From IMG/VR virus record IMGVR_UViG_3300005582_000027, positions 1-40,993 of that record: 40,993 bases of DNA. The stretch is one strand, 5' to 3'. Each line of letters starts with the position of its first letter. Position 1 is the stretch's first letter. The DNA is from a virus. The notes under the pieces are model-generated. The model was given only the letters and a program-made list of their open reading frames with translations, was not told where the DNA came from and searched no databases. Both the position numbers and the translations under genes were made by a program. Below are positions 1 through 8,324 of this stretch, one piece after another.

Positions 1-97
1 TAAGATATACGGCAAGTCGCCATCGAGAGGAGATAGTGCTGGTCGTATTGTGGTCACTGATAGTGTACCATCGCAAGCAATCATTGTAAATCTATAG
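1..97 (+). CDS. 3' end of an upstream gene (partial)
   Basis: The frame starting at base 2 is open and ends at TAG 95-97, giving a 31-residue C-terminal tail that ends VPSQAIIVNL. The body of the gene lies outside the window, so no family can be assigned. It sits just upstream of late/structural genes and is read in the same direction. Being open to the window edge over a short length is weak evidence by itself; the tidy stop followed by a promoter-like region and the next gene supports it being real. Confidence 0.5.
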   Translation, partial: KIYGKSPSRGDSAGRIVVTDSVPSQAIIVNL

Positions 98-132
98 TAT
101 CTGCTTGAAAAATAAGACCAATAAAGTTTTAT

Positions 133-140
133 CATAAATA
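133..140 (+). promoter_or_regulatory. T4-late-like promoter box (near match)
   Basis: CATAAATA differs by one base from the T4 late promoter consensus TATAAATA and sits 5 bp upstream of the ATG at 146. Exact matches precede the starts at 1670 and 5669, which supports a shared late-promoter type for the structural genes. A role is inferred. Confidence 0.4.
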
Positions 141-145
141 GAAAC

Positions 146-1393
146 ATGAACACACATATGTTAAATTACAAATCTTTTATTATAGAATCTGAAGACAAGA
201 ATCTTCATATGGAGCATATTGACGATCTTATTTTCAATAAAGGAATTACTGGCGCCCGAGAAATATTTGCATTTATGGCCTCGTTGCGCGATATGCTTTC
301 TGGAAAGACAAAGACAAAGATTACAACCACAGTAAAGTATGACGGCGCGCCCGCCATGTTTGCTGGTATTGACCCAAGCGACGGTAAATTCTTCGTGGCC
401 AAAAAAGGCCTATTCAATGTCAAGCCAAAGCTATACAAAACTCAGAAAGATATCAATGCTGACTTGTCTGGTGATCTAGCTAAAAACTTTTCTATTGCAC
501 TTAAAGAGTTCGCCAAGCTTGGCATAACTTCTGGTGTATATCAGGGCGATTTGATGTTCGTTCATTCGACTCTTAAGAAGACGACGATAGATGGCGAGAC
601 ATATCTAACTTTTCATCCCAATACAATCATGTACGCTATTCCATATGCAAGCTCATTGGCTCAGCGTATTCGGGATGCTCAAATTGGCATAGTTTGGCAC
701 ACGACATATACCGGCAAAACGATTGCTGGTATGAAAGCTTCTTTTGGTAAACCTATCATAACCAAGATGAATAGAGTCAAATCAGTTTGGATGGACGACG
801 CTACATTCAAGGATGTATCTGGTACAGCCACGATGACTGCTCAAGAAACAGCAGCATTAAATACCATATTATCAAAAGCCGAAACTATACTAAAAAAAAT
901 ACCCACCGACATACTGAGTGCTATTTCTTCGAATGAAGAACTTCTTATGCGTATCAAGACATATAACAATACAAAGATACGTGAGGGAGTGGCTATAACA
1001 AATACGAAGACACATGTGGCTGGGTTATTGAATTATCTTAACGATTATTTCGCCGCAGAAGAAAGTGCAAGAAAAACGGATAAGGGCAAGCTTGCTGTTC
1101 GTGACCGCCGTAAGCTTACATTAGGCCCAATCGTAAACAATGTCGGTGACATGCATAAGATATATGACTTCTATAATGCTATTGTTGACGCAAAGAATAT
1201 CATTGTGGCTAAGATGAATCAGGCCTCAGCTATTGGAACATTCATTCGTACAGCCAATGGATATAAGGTAACCACTCCAGAAGGGTATGTGGCTATCGAT
1301 CATCTTACCGGAGGAGCAGTAAAGCTAGTCGATAGATTAGAATTCAGTAAGGCTAACTTCTCAAAAGATGTAATTAAGGGGTGGACTAAATGA
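146..1393 (+). CDS. Conserved T4-like phage protein (DUF6267-like) with ligase-type nucleotidyltransferase motifs
   Basis: A 415-residue protein resembling a family conserved in T4-like phages of marine and soil bacteria that I recall as DUF6267 (from memory). Residues 64-67 read K-Y-D-G followed by APA, like motif I (KxDG) of ATP-dependent ligases and capping enzymes, where the Lys carries AMP. REGVA at 279-283, and PEGYV (378-382) followed 11 residues later by KLVDR (393-397), resemble motifs IV and V. A ligase-like adenylyltransferase fold is therefore my inference, not an established function. The ATG at 146 has no strong ribosome-binding site; the ATG at 158 is the alternative. The stop overlaps the next start (ATGA), implying translational coupling. 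It lies among late genes. Confidence 0.75.
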   Translation: MNTHMLNYKSFIIESEDKNLHMEHIDDLIFNKGITGAREIFAFMASLRDMLSGKTKTKITTTVKYDGAPAMFAGIDPSDGKFFVAKKGLFNVKPKLYKTQKDINADLSGDLAKNFSIALKEFAKLGITSGVYQGDLMFVHSTLKKTTIDGETYLTFHPNTIMYAIPYASSLAQRIRDAQIGIVWHTTYTGKTIAGMKASFGKPIITKMNRVKSVWMDDATFKDVSGTATMTAQETAALNTILSKAETILKKIPTDILSAISSNEELLMRIKTYNNTKIREGVAITNTKTHVAGLLNYLNDYFAAEESARKTDKGKLAVRDRRKLTLGPIVNNVGDMHKIYDFYNAIVDAKNIIVAKMNQASAIGTFIRTANGYKVTTPEGYVAIDHLTGGAVKLVDRLEFSKANFSKDVIKGWTK

Positions 1394-1479
1394 TTGATGC
1401 GTTTATTACAGGATTCATATTAGGCTTCATACTAGCATTGCTATTGTATAAATTAATGATTAATTATACATCTAAGTAG
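1390..1479 (+). CDS. Small single-span membrane protein
   Basis: A 29-residue ORF whose ATG overlaps the stop of the preceding gene (ATGA at 1390-1393), the coupling used repeatedly in this genome. Residues 5-21 form one very hydrophobic segment (FITGFILGFILALLLY), followed by a short polar tail ending in SK. It is too short to place in a family. Overlap geometry and the clean transmembrane segment are the support. A chance ORF remains possible. Confidence 0.5.
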   Translation: MIDAFITGFILGFILALLLYKLMINYTSK

Positions 1480-1502
1480 TATTTCATTATTCATTACTTA
1501 TT

Positions 1503-1550
1503 CTATATCTACTTTACCTTGTATCTACTCTATATCTACTCTATATGTAA
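1503..1550 (+). repeat. Short direct repeats in an AT-rich intergenic region
   Basis: CTATATCTACT occurs at 1503-1513 and 1530-1540, with degenerate copies between and after (GTATCTACT, CTATATGTAA). The surrounding gap 1480-1669 holds no other gene and ends in a late-promoter-like box. It may be a protein binding region or a terminator zone; function unknown. Confidence 0.4.
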
Positions 1551-1631
1551 CCTTCTCTAAATCGTTACACTCTATTATACCATAATAAACGCATATGTCA
1601 AGAACTATTTTGATATGAGAATATCAAAAAT

Positions 1632-1639
1632 TATAAATA
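1632..1639 (+). promoter_or_regulatory. T4-late-like promoter TATAAATA
   Basis: Exact match to the T4 late promoter consensus TATAAATA, 30 bp upstream of the ATG at 1670, at the end of an intergenic region. This spacing leaves room for a short leader with the ribosome-binding site AAGGGA (1657-1662). Confidence 0.55.
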
Positions 1640-1669
1640 ACATTACCTGTGTACCTAAGGGAAACCAGA

Positions 1670-4576
1670 ATGGCTAAGAGAGTTGTATTTTCATTTGGGC
1701 GTCTTAACCCTATCACTATTGGGCATGAAGTTCTGGTGAATAAGGTCGCATCTGTAGCCAGAAGTCAGAATGCAATTGCGCGAATCTATCTATCCCATAC
1801 CCAAAATAGCAATAAAGATCCTCTATCATACTCCGACAAAATGTCATTTGCTCGGGCCGCATTTGGTAATATTGTTATCAAATCGAATGCCAGAACAGTC
1901 ATAGAGATTATGCAATCCCTCGATAAGGAAAAGTTTACCGATGTAACGATGATTGTGGGCTCGGATCGCGTAAAGGAATTTGAAGTATTATTGAATAAAT
2001 ATAATGATAAAGAGTATAAGATGAATACCATCGCCATTGTATCAGCCGGCGAGCGTGACCCAGATGCAGAAGGGGTTGCTGGTATGAGCGCAAGTAAAAT
2101 GCGACAATTGGCTAAAGAGAAAAAGGAAAAAGAATTTATTGCAGGCGCAGCGTCAAAAATGCCTCTGCTGGTAAGGAAGAAAATGTATAAAGCAGTAATA
2201 TCTGGATTAAATGAATCCGTGGAGAATGTCATGACCCTAGACGAAATGTTTGAGCAGCTAGTCGAAGCCGATGAAGAAGGTGATGCTGAGCTTATGCTGT
2301 CGATTGCTGACGCCAAGAAGATGCTAGATGATCTTGATCTTACGAATCTGGATCCGCATAAGGACGATGCGTATTTTCTACATGTGATTGGTCGAGAACA
2401 TCTTGACGCCGACGATCCGGATGCGGTTGAACCACAAGACAATGTGGAAGAATCGGCTGATCCAGTTGACGAATCTGAGCAGATAGATGAGGCTGGAGTG
2501 TTTTCGGCCTCTCGGCGCATGAAGCTAAGTATGCGTATGCGTCGTATGGCCAAGAGATACGCAAGAATTCGGCAGCTAAAGGCCAAGAGAATGGCCCCAG
2601 CCGACAGACTGAAATATAGAGCGCGTAAGGCCGCGTTGATGTCTATTCGTAAAAGAATAATAGGCAAGAATAAGAAATATGAGGATCTACCCAGGACACA
2701 GAAAATATCAATCGATCAGCAGATTGCGCGTCGATTTGGTAAGAAGCTAGGTGCGCGAGTCACAATGCTATCTACTCGACTATTACCTATGATTCGAAAG
2801 AAGGAGATGGAGCGTCTTGCTGCGGCTCGTTCTGCGCCTACGTCTCAGCCCAAGACCGAAGGGGATATGAATAAAGATAACTTGAATTTATCTCCTGTCG
2901 ATAACTCAGCAAAGAAAACGCGAATGTTCGAGGAACTATTTCTCGAAGCTCGAAAATCAGCCGCGGCTGATCAAGGTGCCGAAGGTGATCTTAATATAAT
3001 ATATCAGCTTCGCAAGGTTCAACGCCTCGGCGCGGCATTTAAGGTTACATGGGCTGATGGGACAAAGACACCCGTTAGCATTCAGCACGCAGTGAAAGCG
3101 CAAGACATGTACAAAAAGATGATGAATTCGCCTGGCGTTTCTGGCGCTCAGAAGCAAAGATTTGTGCGTAAGCTAGGAAAAGACGAAAAGTCATTTATGT
3201 CGGCCATCAAGGAAGATATGTACTATAGTGAGGATGGTAAGAATGGTAAATGCGATTACTGTGATAATACCGAGGCCCATTCACATAAGATCGACGACGC
3301 CGACTTTGCTGGCGGCAAATATCGTAAGCCTAACATGAAAGAAGCCCTAGTTGGTAAGCAGGTAAAGCTAGACAAGAACTACAACGGCAAGCTCGATGCT
3401 CAAGATTTCAAGTTGATCAGAAAGGATAAAACTGTCGCCGAGGTCGCGGTATCAAAGGCTCAGCAACACGCCGCCGGAGCAGCACTTGCCGCGCGGCGCG
3501 GCGAGTATGATGGTAGCAAGAAGGGTGGCGCAATCGCATCGATGGCGTCCATGAAGACTTCAGAGCTTCGCAAGCTTGCTGGTACAAGTACAAAGAATCT
3601 TCCTATGCACAAGGAAGAAGTAGAGCAGGTCGATGAAGCACCAGTATCGCCCGCTATGCGTAGAGCGCAGCTTATAGCTAAAATGGCCAAGCATTCTCCT
3701 AAGTTTGCTGCGGCTATGGCAAAACCTAAGCCTGCCGAAGACAAGAAAGTTGAAGAAGCAACTTCCGATAATACCGATAGCCGTCTTACACCCAAGATCG
3801 ATATGCTATTGCGGTTAGGCCTGGTTAGTGCAGATTCGATCAATAGATATCGTGCTGCTCTTAGAGGCGGCGAAAAGTCTCTTGCAAATCCAGAACTGCG
3901 TCGTAGGCTTTCTGATCTATTAGATCGGCTACTCGATCTATCAACACAGGACCCGCAAACATTTAATCGTATGCGTACAACAATTCGCGATACGAATCCT
4001 ATGCGTGAAGCCGTGCGAAGCGCACTGGATACTAAACACGACTCTGAACAAGATGCTATGGCTATTCGCCAAGCTCGCGAGAAGGCAAACGCAGTAGCCC
4101 GAAATACCGTTAGCAAAGCGGTTAAGAAGGAACTTAAGGACGAAGTTCAGCTAAGTGATAGTGCGCTAAACAATCTGAATGAGAAAGCCATTAAGCATAA
4201 TATCGATATCGACATCATTCTAGAAGTATATGCTCGCGGAATAAATGCGTGGAGCGATTCATCGCGAAAGCTAACGCGCGAACAGTGGGCATTCAATCGC
4301 GTAAATAGTTTTCTTTCTGGCGGCCAAACCCAAGCTGTAGCCGACGCTGATTTATGGGAAAGAGCGTCGGGTGGTGGTGAATTTGGATCGGATGAGCTTC
4401 GTAGAAATTATTCTAACGCTACTCCAGGTCAAAAAGAAGAAGTAATACTAGCTTCGTTTTCTGCGCGCAAGCCCTGGGTGGGTCCCAACGAAGAAAATAC
4501 GATAGATACAGGAAAGACTCCAAAAACATATCAAGATATTAGAAAAGCAATTTCTGGTATTCGGGAAGAAGGATAA
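1670..4576 (+). CDS. Nucleotidyltransferase-fold protein with long modular C-terminal extension
   Basis: A 968-residue protein starting at ATG 1670, chosen for AAGGGA 7 nt upstream and because homologous domains begin at this position. Residues 1-170 look like a cytidylyl/adenylyltransferase: FGRLNPITIGH carries the (T/H)xGH motif and GMSASKMR resembles the ISSTxxR motif. The remainder is low-complexity and modular: acidic linkers, a basic Arg/Lys-rich block, an EF-hand/dockerin-like loop (DKNYNGKLDAQD), a CxxC with HSH (CDYCDNTEAHSH), and linker motifs EQIDEA and EEVEQVDEA that reappear in the next gene. It sits between late genes. Some modules may be virion or prohead-core components; that is inference. 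Confidence 0.75.
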   Translation: MAKRVVFSFGRLNPITIGHEVLVNKVASVARSQNAIARIYLSHTQNSNKDPLSYSDKMSFARAAFGNIVIKSNARTVIEIMQSLDKEKFTDVTMIVGSDRVKEFEVLLNKYNDKEYKMNTIAIVSAGERDPDAEGVAGMSASKMRQLAKEKKEKEFIAGAASKMPLLVRKKMYKAVISGLNESVENVMTLDEMFEQLVEADEEGDAELMLSIADAKKMLDDLDLTNLDPHKDDAYFLHVIGREHLDADDPDAVEPQDNVEESADPVDESEQIDEAGVFSASRRMKLSMRMRRMAKRYARIRQLKAKRMAPADRLKYRARKAALMSIRKRIIGKNKKYEDLPRTQKISIDQQIARRFGKKLGARVTMLSTRLLPMIRKKEMERLAAARSAPTSQPKTEGDMNKDNLNLSPVDNSAKKTRMFEELFLEARKSAAADQGAEGDLNIIYQLRKVQRLGAAFKVTWADGTKTPVSIQHAVKAQDMYKKMMNSPGVSGAQKQRFVRKLGKDEKSFMSAIKEDMYYSEDGKNGKCDYCDNTEAHSHKIDDADFAGGKYRKPNMKEALVGKQVKLDKNYNGKLDAQDFKLIRKDKTVAEVAVSKAQQHAAGAALAARRGEYDGSKKGGAIASMASMKTSELRKLAGTSTKNLPMHKEEVEQVDEAPVSPAMRRAQLIAKMAKHSPKFAAAMAKPKPAEDKKVEEATSDNTDSRLTPKIDMLLRLGLVSADSINRYRAALRGGEKSLANPELRRRLSDLLDRLLDLSTQDPQTFNRMRTTIRDTNPMREAVRSALDTKHDSEQDAMAIRQAREKANAVARNTVSKAVKKELKDEVQLSDSALNNLNEKAIKHNIDIDIILEVYARGINAWSDSSRKLTREQWAFNRVNSFLSGGQTQAVADADLWERASGGGEFGSDELRRNYSNATPGQKEEVILASFSARKPWVGPNEENTIDTGKTPKTYQDIRKAISGIREEG

Positions 4577-4581
4577 TAGTC

Positions 4582-5592
4582 ATGAAGCCTAATAATAATT
4601 TCAATTTAACTCATTCTCTACTACAGACGGTTCGCGAAGTAGTTGCTCAAGAAGCCACTATGACAGGCAAGAAGGCTATGCCGAAGAAGAAAGAGCCGAC
4701 TGTCATGATCTCTCATGGCAAGGGGGGCGGAGTAAAGGTTATTCCTAAGAGTCAATATAATCCAAAGATACATGATCTGGCAGACGAAAAGGAACCCATG
4801 GCAGCTCCAGTCGCTAAGGTTGATGCTAAAAAGATGGATCGCCGCAAGGTTATCGCAAAGACTATAGAGAAGAAAAAGAATGGCATCAAATTGAGCGGTA
4901 AGGCTGAATTCGTCGATGTCCGCCCAAAGATGAATGAGACGATTGACGGCCCGGCCGAAGTCGAACAGGTTGATGAAATTTCGCGTGGCCTAGCATCGCG
5001 TTATATAGATAAAACAAAAGACTCAAGCTCACGTAAGGCTGGTAGAGCATTAGCTCTTAAAAAGAAGTGGGGCGACAAAAATTATGGCACATCTGAGCCG
5101 AGAGTAAAAGCTACTGAGGAAGTCAGCGAGGGTTATGGCAATGATCTATCACGTGGTCTATCTACAAGTTCGCATATTAAAAAGAACACGGGACACAAGG
5201 TGCATTTCAATACCAAAGGCCAGATGATCCATACTGATTCCAACAAGGTAATTACTCACAATGCTGATAACCACTCTGTTCCAGAGCTAATTCAGCACGC
5301 CAAAAACTTTAAGGAAGAAGTCGAACAGGTTGACGAGATTTCAAAGGCTACACTTGGTTCGTATGTAAAGAAAGCTTCGCACGATGTGGCAACAAAGTCT
5401 GCTGCAACAGGCAGATATGGTGAAAGATCAAGAGAACATACTAAAAATGCCAAGAGTGGTCCTGCCCATGCTTATTGGGGAGACACAATGGCTGCCCGAG
5501 ACGCTGATAAATTAGCTGATAAGTTTTTCAAAAAGTCTTGGGCGCGCCGTCAGGGAATCGCTAAGGCAACCGATAAGCTAACTAAAACGTAA
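4582..5592 (+). CDS. Modular phage protein with EVEQVDEIS repeats
   Basis: A 336-residue, Lys-rich protein that follows the previous gene by 5 bp and shares its linker motif. EVEQVDEIS occurs twice, each time introducing a basic helical module of the type SRGLASRYIDK or KATLGSYVKKASHD. The final module (KSAATGRYGERS ... ADKFFKKSWARRQGIAKA) resembles modules I recall in unrelated-length proteins of T4-like phages. No catalytic motif is visible. Position and composition fit a structural, scaffold or DNA-associated late protein. A late-promoter-like box follows at 5602. Confidence 0.65.
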   Translation: MKPNNNFNLTHSLLQTVREVVAQEATMTGKKAMPKKKEPTVMISHGKGGGVKVIPKSQYNPKIHDLADEKEPMAAPVAKVDAKKMDRRKVIAKTIEKKKNGIKLSGKAEFVDVRPKMNETIDGPAEVEQVDEISRGLASRYIDKTKDSSSRKAGRALALKKKWGDKNYGTSEPRVKATEEVSEGYGNDLSRGLSTSSHIKKNTGHKVHFNTKGQMIHTDSNKVITHNADNHSVPELIQHAKNFKEEVEQVDEISKATLGSYVKKASHDVATKSAATGRYGERSREHTKNAKSGPAHAYWGDTMAARDADKLADKFFKKSWARRQGIAKATDKLTKT

Positions 5593-5601
5593 ATAATAAA
5601 G

Positions 5602-5609
5602 TATAAATA
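5602..5609 (+). promoter_or_regulatory. T4-late-like promoter TATAAATA
   Basis: Exact TATAAATA about 60 bp upstream of the virion protein start at 5669. It is the second exact match in front of late genes in this window. Confidence 0.55.
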
Positions 5610-5668
5610 CAAAAGTATATTATGCCGAGTAGTCGGGCAATTTGACGAAATGCGAAAGGGAACTAAAA

Positions 5669-6382
5669 ATGCCATTATGGGGTTTTAATAAAGATTCATC
5701 CAAGACTGTTTCTGGTGCAAACACCACTGCGGGTTTGGTTGCAGGTCAACAGCCACGCGGGGGTTCTCATGCCGGCACAGGAAAGCGTAATATAATCGCT
5801 ACCAGTGCTGGTTGGGTTCGTCGGCAAAATAAGACAGACTTGAATTCAAATAGTCGCCAGATGGACGAAACTCTGGTAGCTGCTAATCCGGGTACCGAAA
5901 GCGTATCCGATGGTTATGCAAATAGCGCATATCTAGGGTTCCCTGACATTGTGGAAATGTATACATCTTCCAATTCTACAGGTGGTAATGCTCTGGCGAG
6001 ATCGGCCACAGCTAATCTCTATGTCGTATTTAATGAGCCCATACGCCATAAGGGCGGCCTCGGATATATGAGAGTTCGGATAGCAAACACTGTCACTGGT
6101 AATACTGTGATTGCGACAGGCACTGCTCAAACTACAGCTCCAGGCAATATCATCAATGCCAATAATACTCTTGTATTGTCATTCAAGCCTGGCGTGGCCG
6201 GTACTTATAAGGTCAATTCGAATACCATCGCGTTCAGCAGCGCATCTGGCGGCGCATTTGCGGCCAATCTCGTTAGCTTGAATATTTCTACCAATGGCGC
6301 TGAATCCGCCAATCTAATGATTAGCGGTGCGGTATCGAACAATATGGGTACGTTCACTGTTCGCTCCGCAACCTCAGATTAA
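5669..6382 (+). CDS. Virion structural protein, MPLWG type
   Basis: A 237-residue protein starting at ATG 5669, selected because AAAGGGA lies 7 nt upstream and the N-terminus MPLWGFNKDSSK matches a common start of T4-like virion proteins. Around residue 50 the segment IIATSAGWVRR resembles the conserved A-T-x-x-G-W-V motif of that family. The C-terminal half is rich in Thr, Asn, Ala and Ser with alternating beta-strand character, as in fibrous or decoration proteins. It precedes another fibre-like gene. Its exact location in the particle cannot be told from sequence. Confidence 0.7.
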   Translation: MPLWGFNKDSSKTVSGANTTAGLVAGQQPRGGSHAGTGKRNIIATSAGWVRRQNKTDLNSNSRQMDETLVAANPGTESVSDGYANSAYLGFPDIVEMYTSSNSTGGNALARSATANLYVVFNEPIRHKGGLGYMRVRIANTVTGNTVIATGTAQTTAPGNIINANNTLVLSFKPGVAGTYKVNSNTIAFSSASGGAFAANLVSLNISTNGAESANLMISGAVSNNMGTFTVRSATSD

Positions 6383-6399
6383 TATTCGGAGAATTTAAT

Positions 6400-6804
6400 A
6401 TGGCCGATAAAAAGGTATCTGCACTTACGGCCGCGACATCAACGACCAGCGAAGATTTATTGCTGGTCATTGATGATCCGAACGGCACGCCTGCGTCGAA
6501 GAGAATCACAGTAAAGAATTTCTTTGGTACAATTCCATCTAATACAGTATTTAATGGCCGCGTAAATGTTAAGGCCAATACGACAATTCTATGTAGCAAT
6601 ACTCTCATAACAAGTAATGTTAATATAACTACGAGTGGCTTATTTAAGGCCAATAACGTAATCATAACTGTTCGCTCGACTCCCGGATCGAATAATGCGC
6701 TAAGTGCCGGATATAAAGTTGGGCAAATATTCTTTAGCAACACACATCTATATGTTGCAGTCAACACTACGACATTAAAGCGTGTGGCGCTGGGTGTGTT
6801 CTAA
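6400..6804 (+). CDS. Virion/tail-fibre-associated protein
   Basis: A 134-residue protein with N-terminus MADKKVSALTAATSTTSEDL and a V-x-D-D-P-N-G-T-P-x-S-K-R-I-T-V segment, a recognisable beginning of T4-like virion and tail-fibre proteins. The rest is Thr/Asn-rich beta sequence ending in GYKVGQIFFSNTHLYVAV, typical of a trimeric fibre end. GGAGAA lies about 8 nt upstream of the ATG. It is short for a fibre, so it may be an attachment or whisker-like component. Confidence 0.7.
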   Translation: MADKKVSALTAATSTTSEDLLLVIDDPNGTPASKRITVKNFFGTIPSNTVFNGRVNVKANTTILCSNTLITSNVNITTSGLFKANNVIITVRSTPGSNNALSAGYKVGQIFFSNTHLYVAVNTTTLKRVALGVF

Positions 6805-6827
6805 TGAAGTAGAGTAGAGTTTATATT

Positions 6828-7217
6828 ATGAATTATGTTTCGAATGAAAATTTTATGCTATATGCGGCTCGTCATTATGATAATCCATTCTGTACTACAG
6901 AAAAGGAATTTCATGAAGATGTAAATCGCATAAAGCTCATACATAAGATGTTTAGGCGATACGACAACGATAAAGTAATAAATGACCGATTGATACTAAA
7001 TCATCTACGATTATTATATAATGTTTTTGATGCTACGCACCTAACGAGAATGTTGGTATTTCGATTTAGTGATCATCTACATTATCTAAAACCTTTTTTG
7101 ATATTACTTGGGTACTGGCCTGAAAGAATAACAAACGTAGGCAGTCTTGGTATTAATATAATCGGAAGTGATATAGTAATGGATATGAAATTAGTAGAGT
7201 CCCTTAGGAGAATTTAA
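6828..7217 (+). CDS. Conserved T4-like phage protein of unknown function
   Basis: A 129-residue protein with aromatic and basic residues (MNYVSNENFMLYAARHYDNP) and a helical segment LILNHLRLLYNVFDATHLTRML. It resembles a small conserved gene found near structural genes in T4-like phages. No catalytic motif or membrane span is evident. Its stop overlaps the next start by one base (TAATG), so the two are probably co-translated. Confidence 0.6.
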   Translation: MNYVSNENFMLYAARHYDNPFCTTEKEFHEDVNRIKLIHKMFRRYDNDKVINDRLILNHLRLLYNVFDATHLTRMLVFRFSDHLHYLKPFLILLGYWPERITNVGSLGINIIGSDIVMDMKLVESLRRI

Positions 7218-7840
7218 TGTCTGGGTTTGTCGTAGATATCTTTATGGTGTATCAGTTCATAAAACGACTGGTAACACCATTTGATCAGACACCCGCATAT
7301 AGACTCGGATTGATCGACTCCGAAGGTAAGAAGCTTCGCAAGGCGCAGACACCCGAAGAAAAACGAGCTTTGGGGTATTTTGATAGACTAGTATTTAATC
7401 TCAAACGACTGCTGGGTGTTTTACCGGGAGGCAAAACTGTTTTGGCCTCATACGCGGCCGCGCTTCTTCTTCTCCGCGAAGAAGATGAGCGCCTAATTAC
7501 CGATGATGAATATCTACTAGAGGAATTTCGTAAGGTCATTGACAATATCGATATGACCACGTATAATAAGCTTATGGAAGATGCTCCTGCAAATATGACT
7601 GGCGCAAGTGTGGTCGGCACTGGTGATAATATAGTTCATTGGTCTAAGCGACAGCCTAAGCTTGGCGACAAGGGCAAATTAAAGAAATACGGGCAGGCCA
7701 TGGATGGTATATTGTATTTGCGCCGCAGAAAGAATGAGCAGATTCGTCTTGAAAAGAAAAATATGGTATTCTATAAGATGCTTGGGCGAAAGGTTTTAGC
7801 CAGCAAGAGTTCATCTTCAGCAGGCGATGATGGAGAATGA
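7217..7840 (+). CDS. Conserved T4-like phage protein of unknown function
   Basis: A 207-residue protein starting at ATG 7217 with AGGAG upstream. The segments VYQFIKRLVTPFDQTPAYRLGLID and LVFNLKRLLGVLPGGKTVLASYAAAL resemble a conserved late-region protein of cyanophage-type T4-like viruses. The middle is acidic (REEDERLITDDEYLLEEF) and the C-terminus basic then Ser-rich. PGGKT looks like part of a P-loop but lacks a full Walker A. Function unknown; probably virion-associated from context. Confidence 0.6.
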   Translation: MSGFVVDIFMVYQFIKRLVTPFDQTPAYRLGLIDSEGKKLRKAQTPEEKRALGYFDRLVFNLKRLLGVLPGGKTVLASYAAALLLLREEDERLITDDEYLLEEFRKVIDNIDMTTYNKLMEDAPANMTGASVVGTGDNIVHWSKRQPKLGDKGKLKKYGQAMDGILYLRRRKNEQIRLEKKNMVFYKMLGRKVLASKSSSSAGDDGE

Positions 7841-7842
7841 AT

Positions 7843-8283
7843 ATGCCCGTTGATATCCAAACAGATGTTGCAATTCTTAAGAGAGATATAGATCGTATGA
7901 GTGAGTTGTTCGACAAGATAGACATTACCATCGAAAAATTGTCTGATGTGTCGATAAGCTTAAATCGTATGATAGCAGTTCAGGAAACTCGATTAGTTCA
8001 GCAAGAAGACACAACACGTAGGATATTTACCATAATAGAAGAACACCGCAAACAAACGGAAGATAGATACGATGCCTTAAACACTAGGCTTAATCGAATT
8101 CGTGACGAAGTGAAAGACGATATGCTGGCGGTAACAAATAAGATGGCAGATAAAATAGACAAACTAACCACGTGGATTACACATATAGATCGTTGGAAAT
8201 TTTCCATAGTTGGCGGGGCCTTAGTAATTGGATTTTTGATATCTCGCCTGCCCATTATCGAAAATCTAACTACTAAGCTATAA
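7843..8283 (+). CDS. Coiled-coil protein with C-terminal membrane anchor
   Basis: A 146-residue protein. The start at ATG 7843 is preferred over ATG 7837 because GGAG (7832-7835) is then 7 nt away. Residues 1-115 are heptad-like coiled coil (DRMSELFDKIDITIEKLSD onward), followed by one hydrophobic span near the end (FSIVGGALVIGFLIS) and a short tail. This layout fits a membrane-anchored trimeric or dimeric coiled coil such as a spanin- or holin-associated protein, but no specific family is recognised. Confidence 0.6.
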   Translation: MPVDIQTDVAILKRDIDRMSELFDKIDITIEKLSDVSISLNRMIAVQETRLVQQEDTTRRIFTIIEEHRKQTEDRYDALNTRLNRIRDEVKDDMLAVTNKMADKIDKLTTWITHIDRWKFSIVGGALVIGFLISRLPIIENLTTKL

Positions 8284-8290
8284 TTACTTA

Positions 8291-8319
8291 TTGACATTCA
8301 GCTAACGTCATGATATTAT
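8291..8319 (+). promoter_or_regulatory. Strong sigma70-type promoter, leaderless geometry
   Basis: TTGACA (8291-8296), 17-bp spacer, TATTAT (8314-8319). Only 5 nt separate the -10 box from the primase ATG at 8325, so transcription should start at or beside the start codon. No ribosome-binding site is present in that gap. Confidence 0.75.
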
Positions 8320-8324
8320 GACGT

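Noticed and set aside
1786-2667. A 293-residue minus-strand ORF opposite the nucleotidyltransferase gene
   Set aside because: Ser/Arg-rich composition from a codon-biased complement, no ribosome-binding site, and every supported gene in the window is on the + strand.
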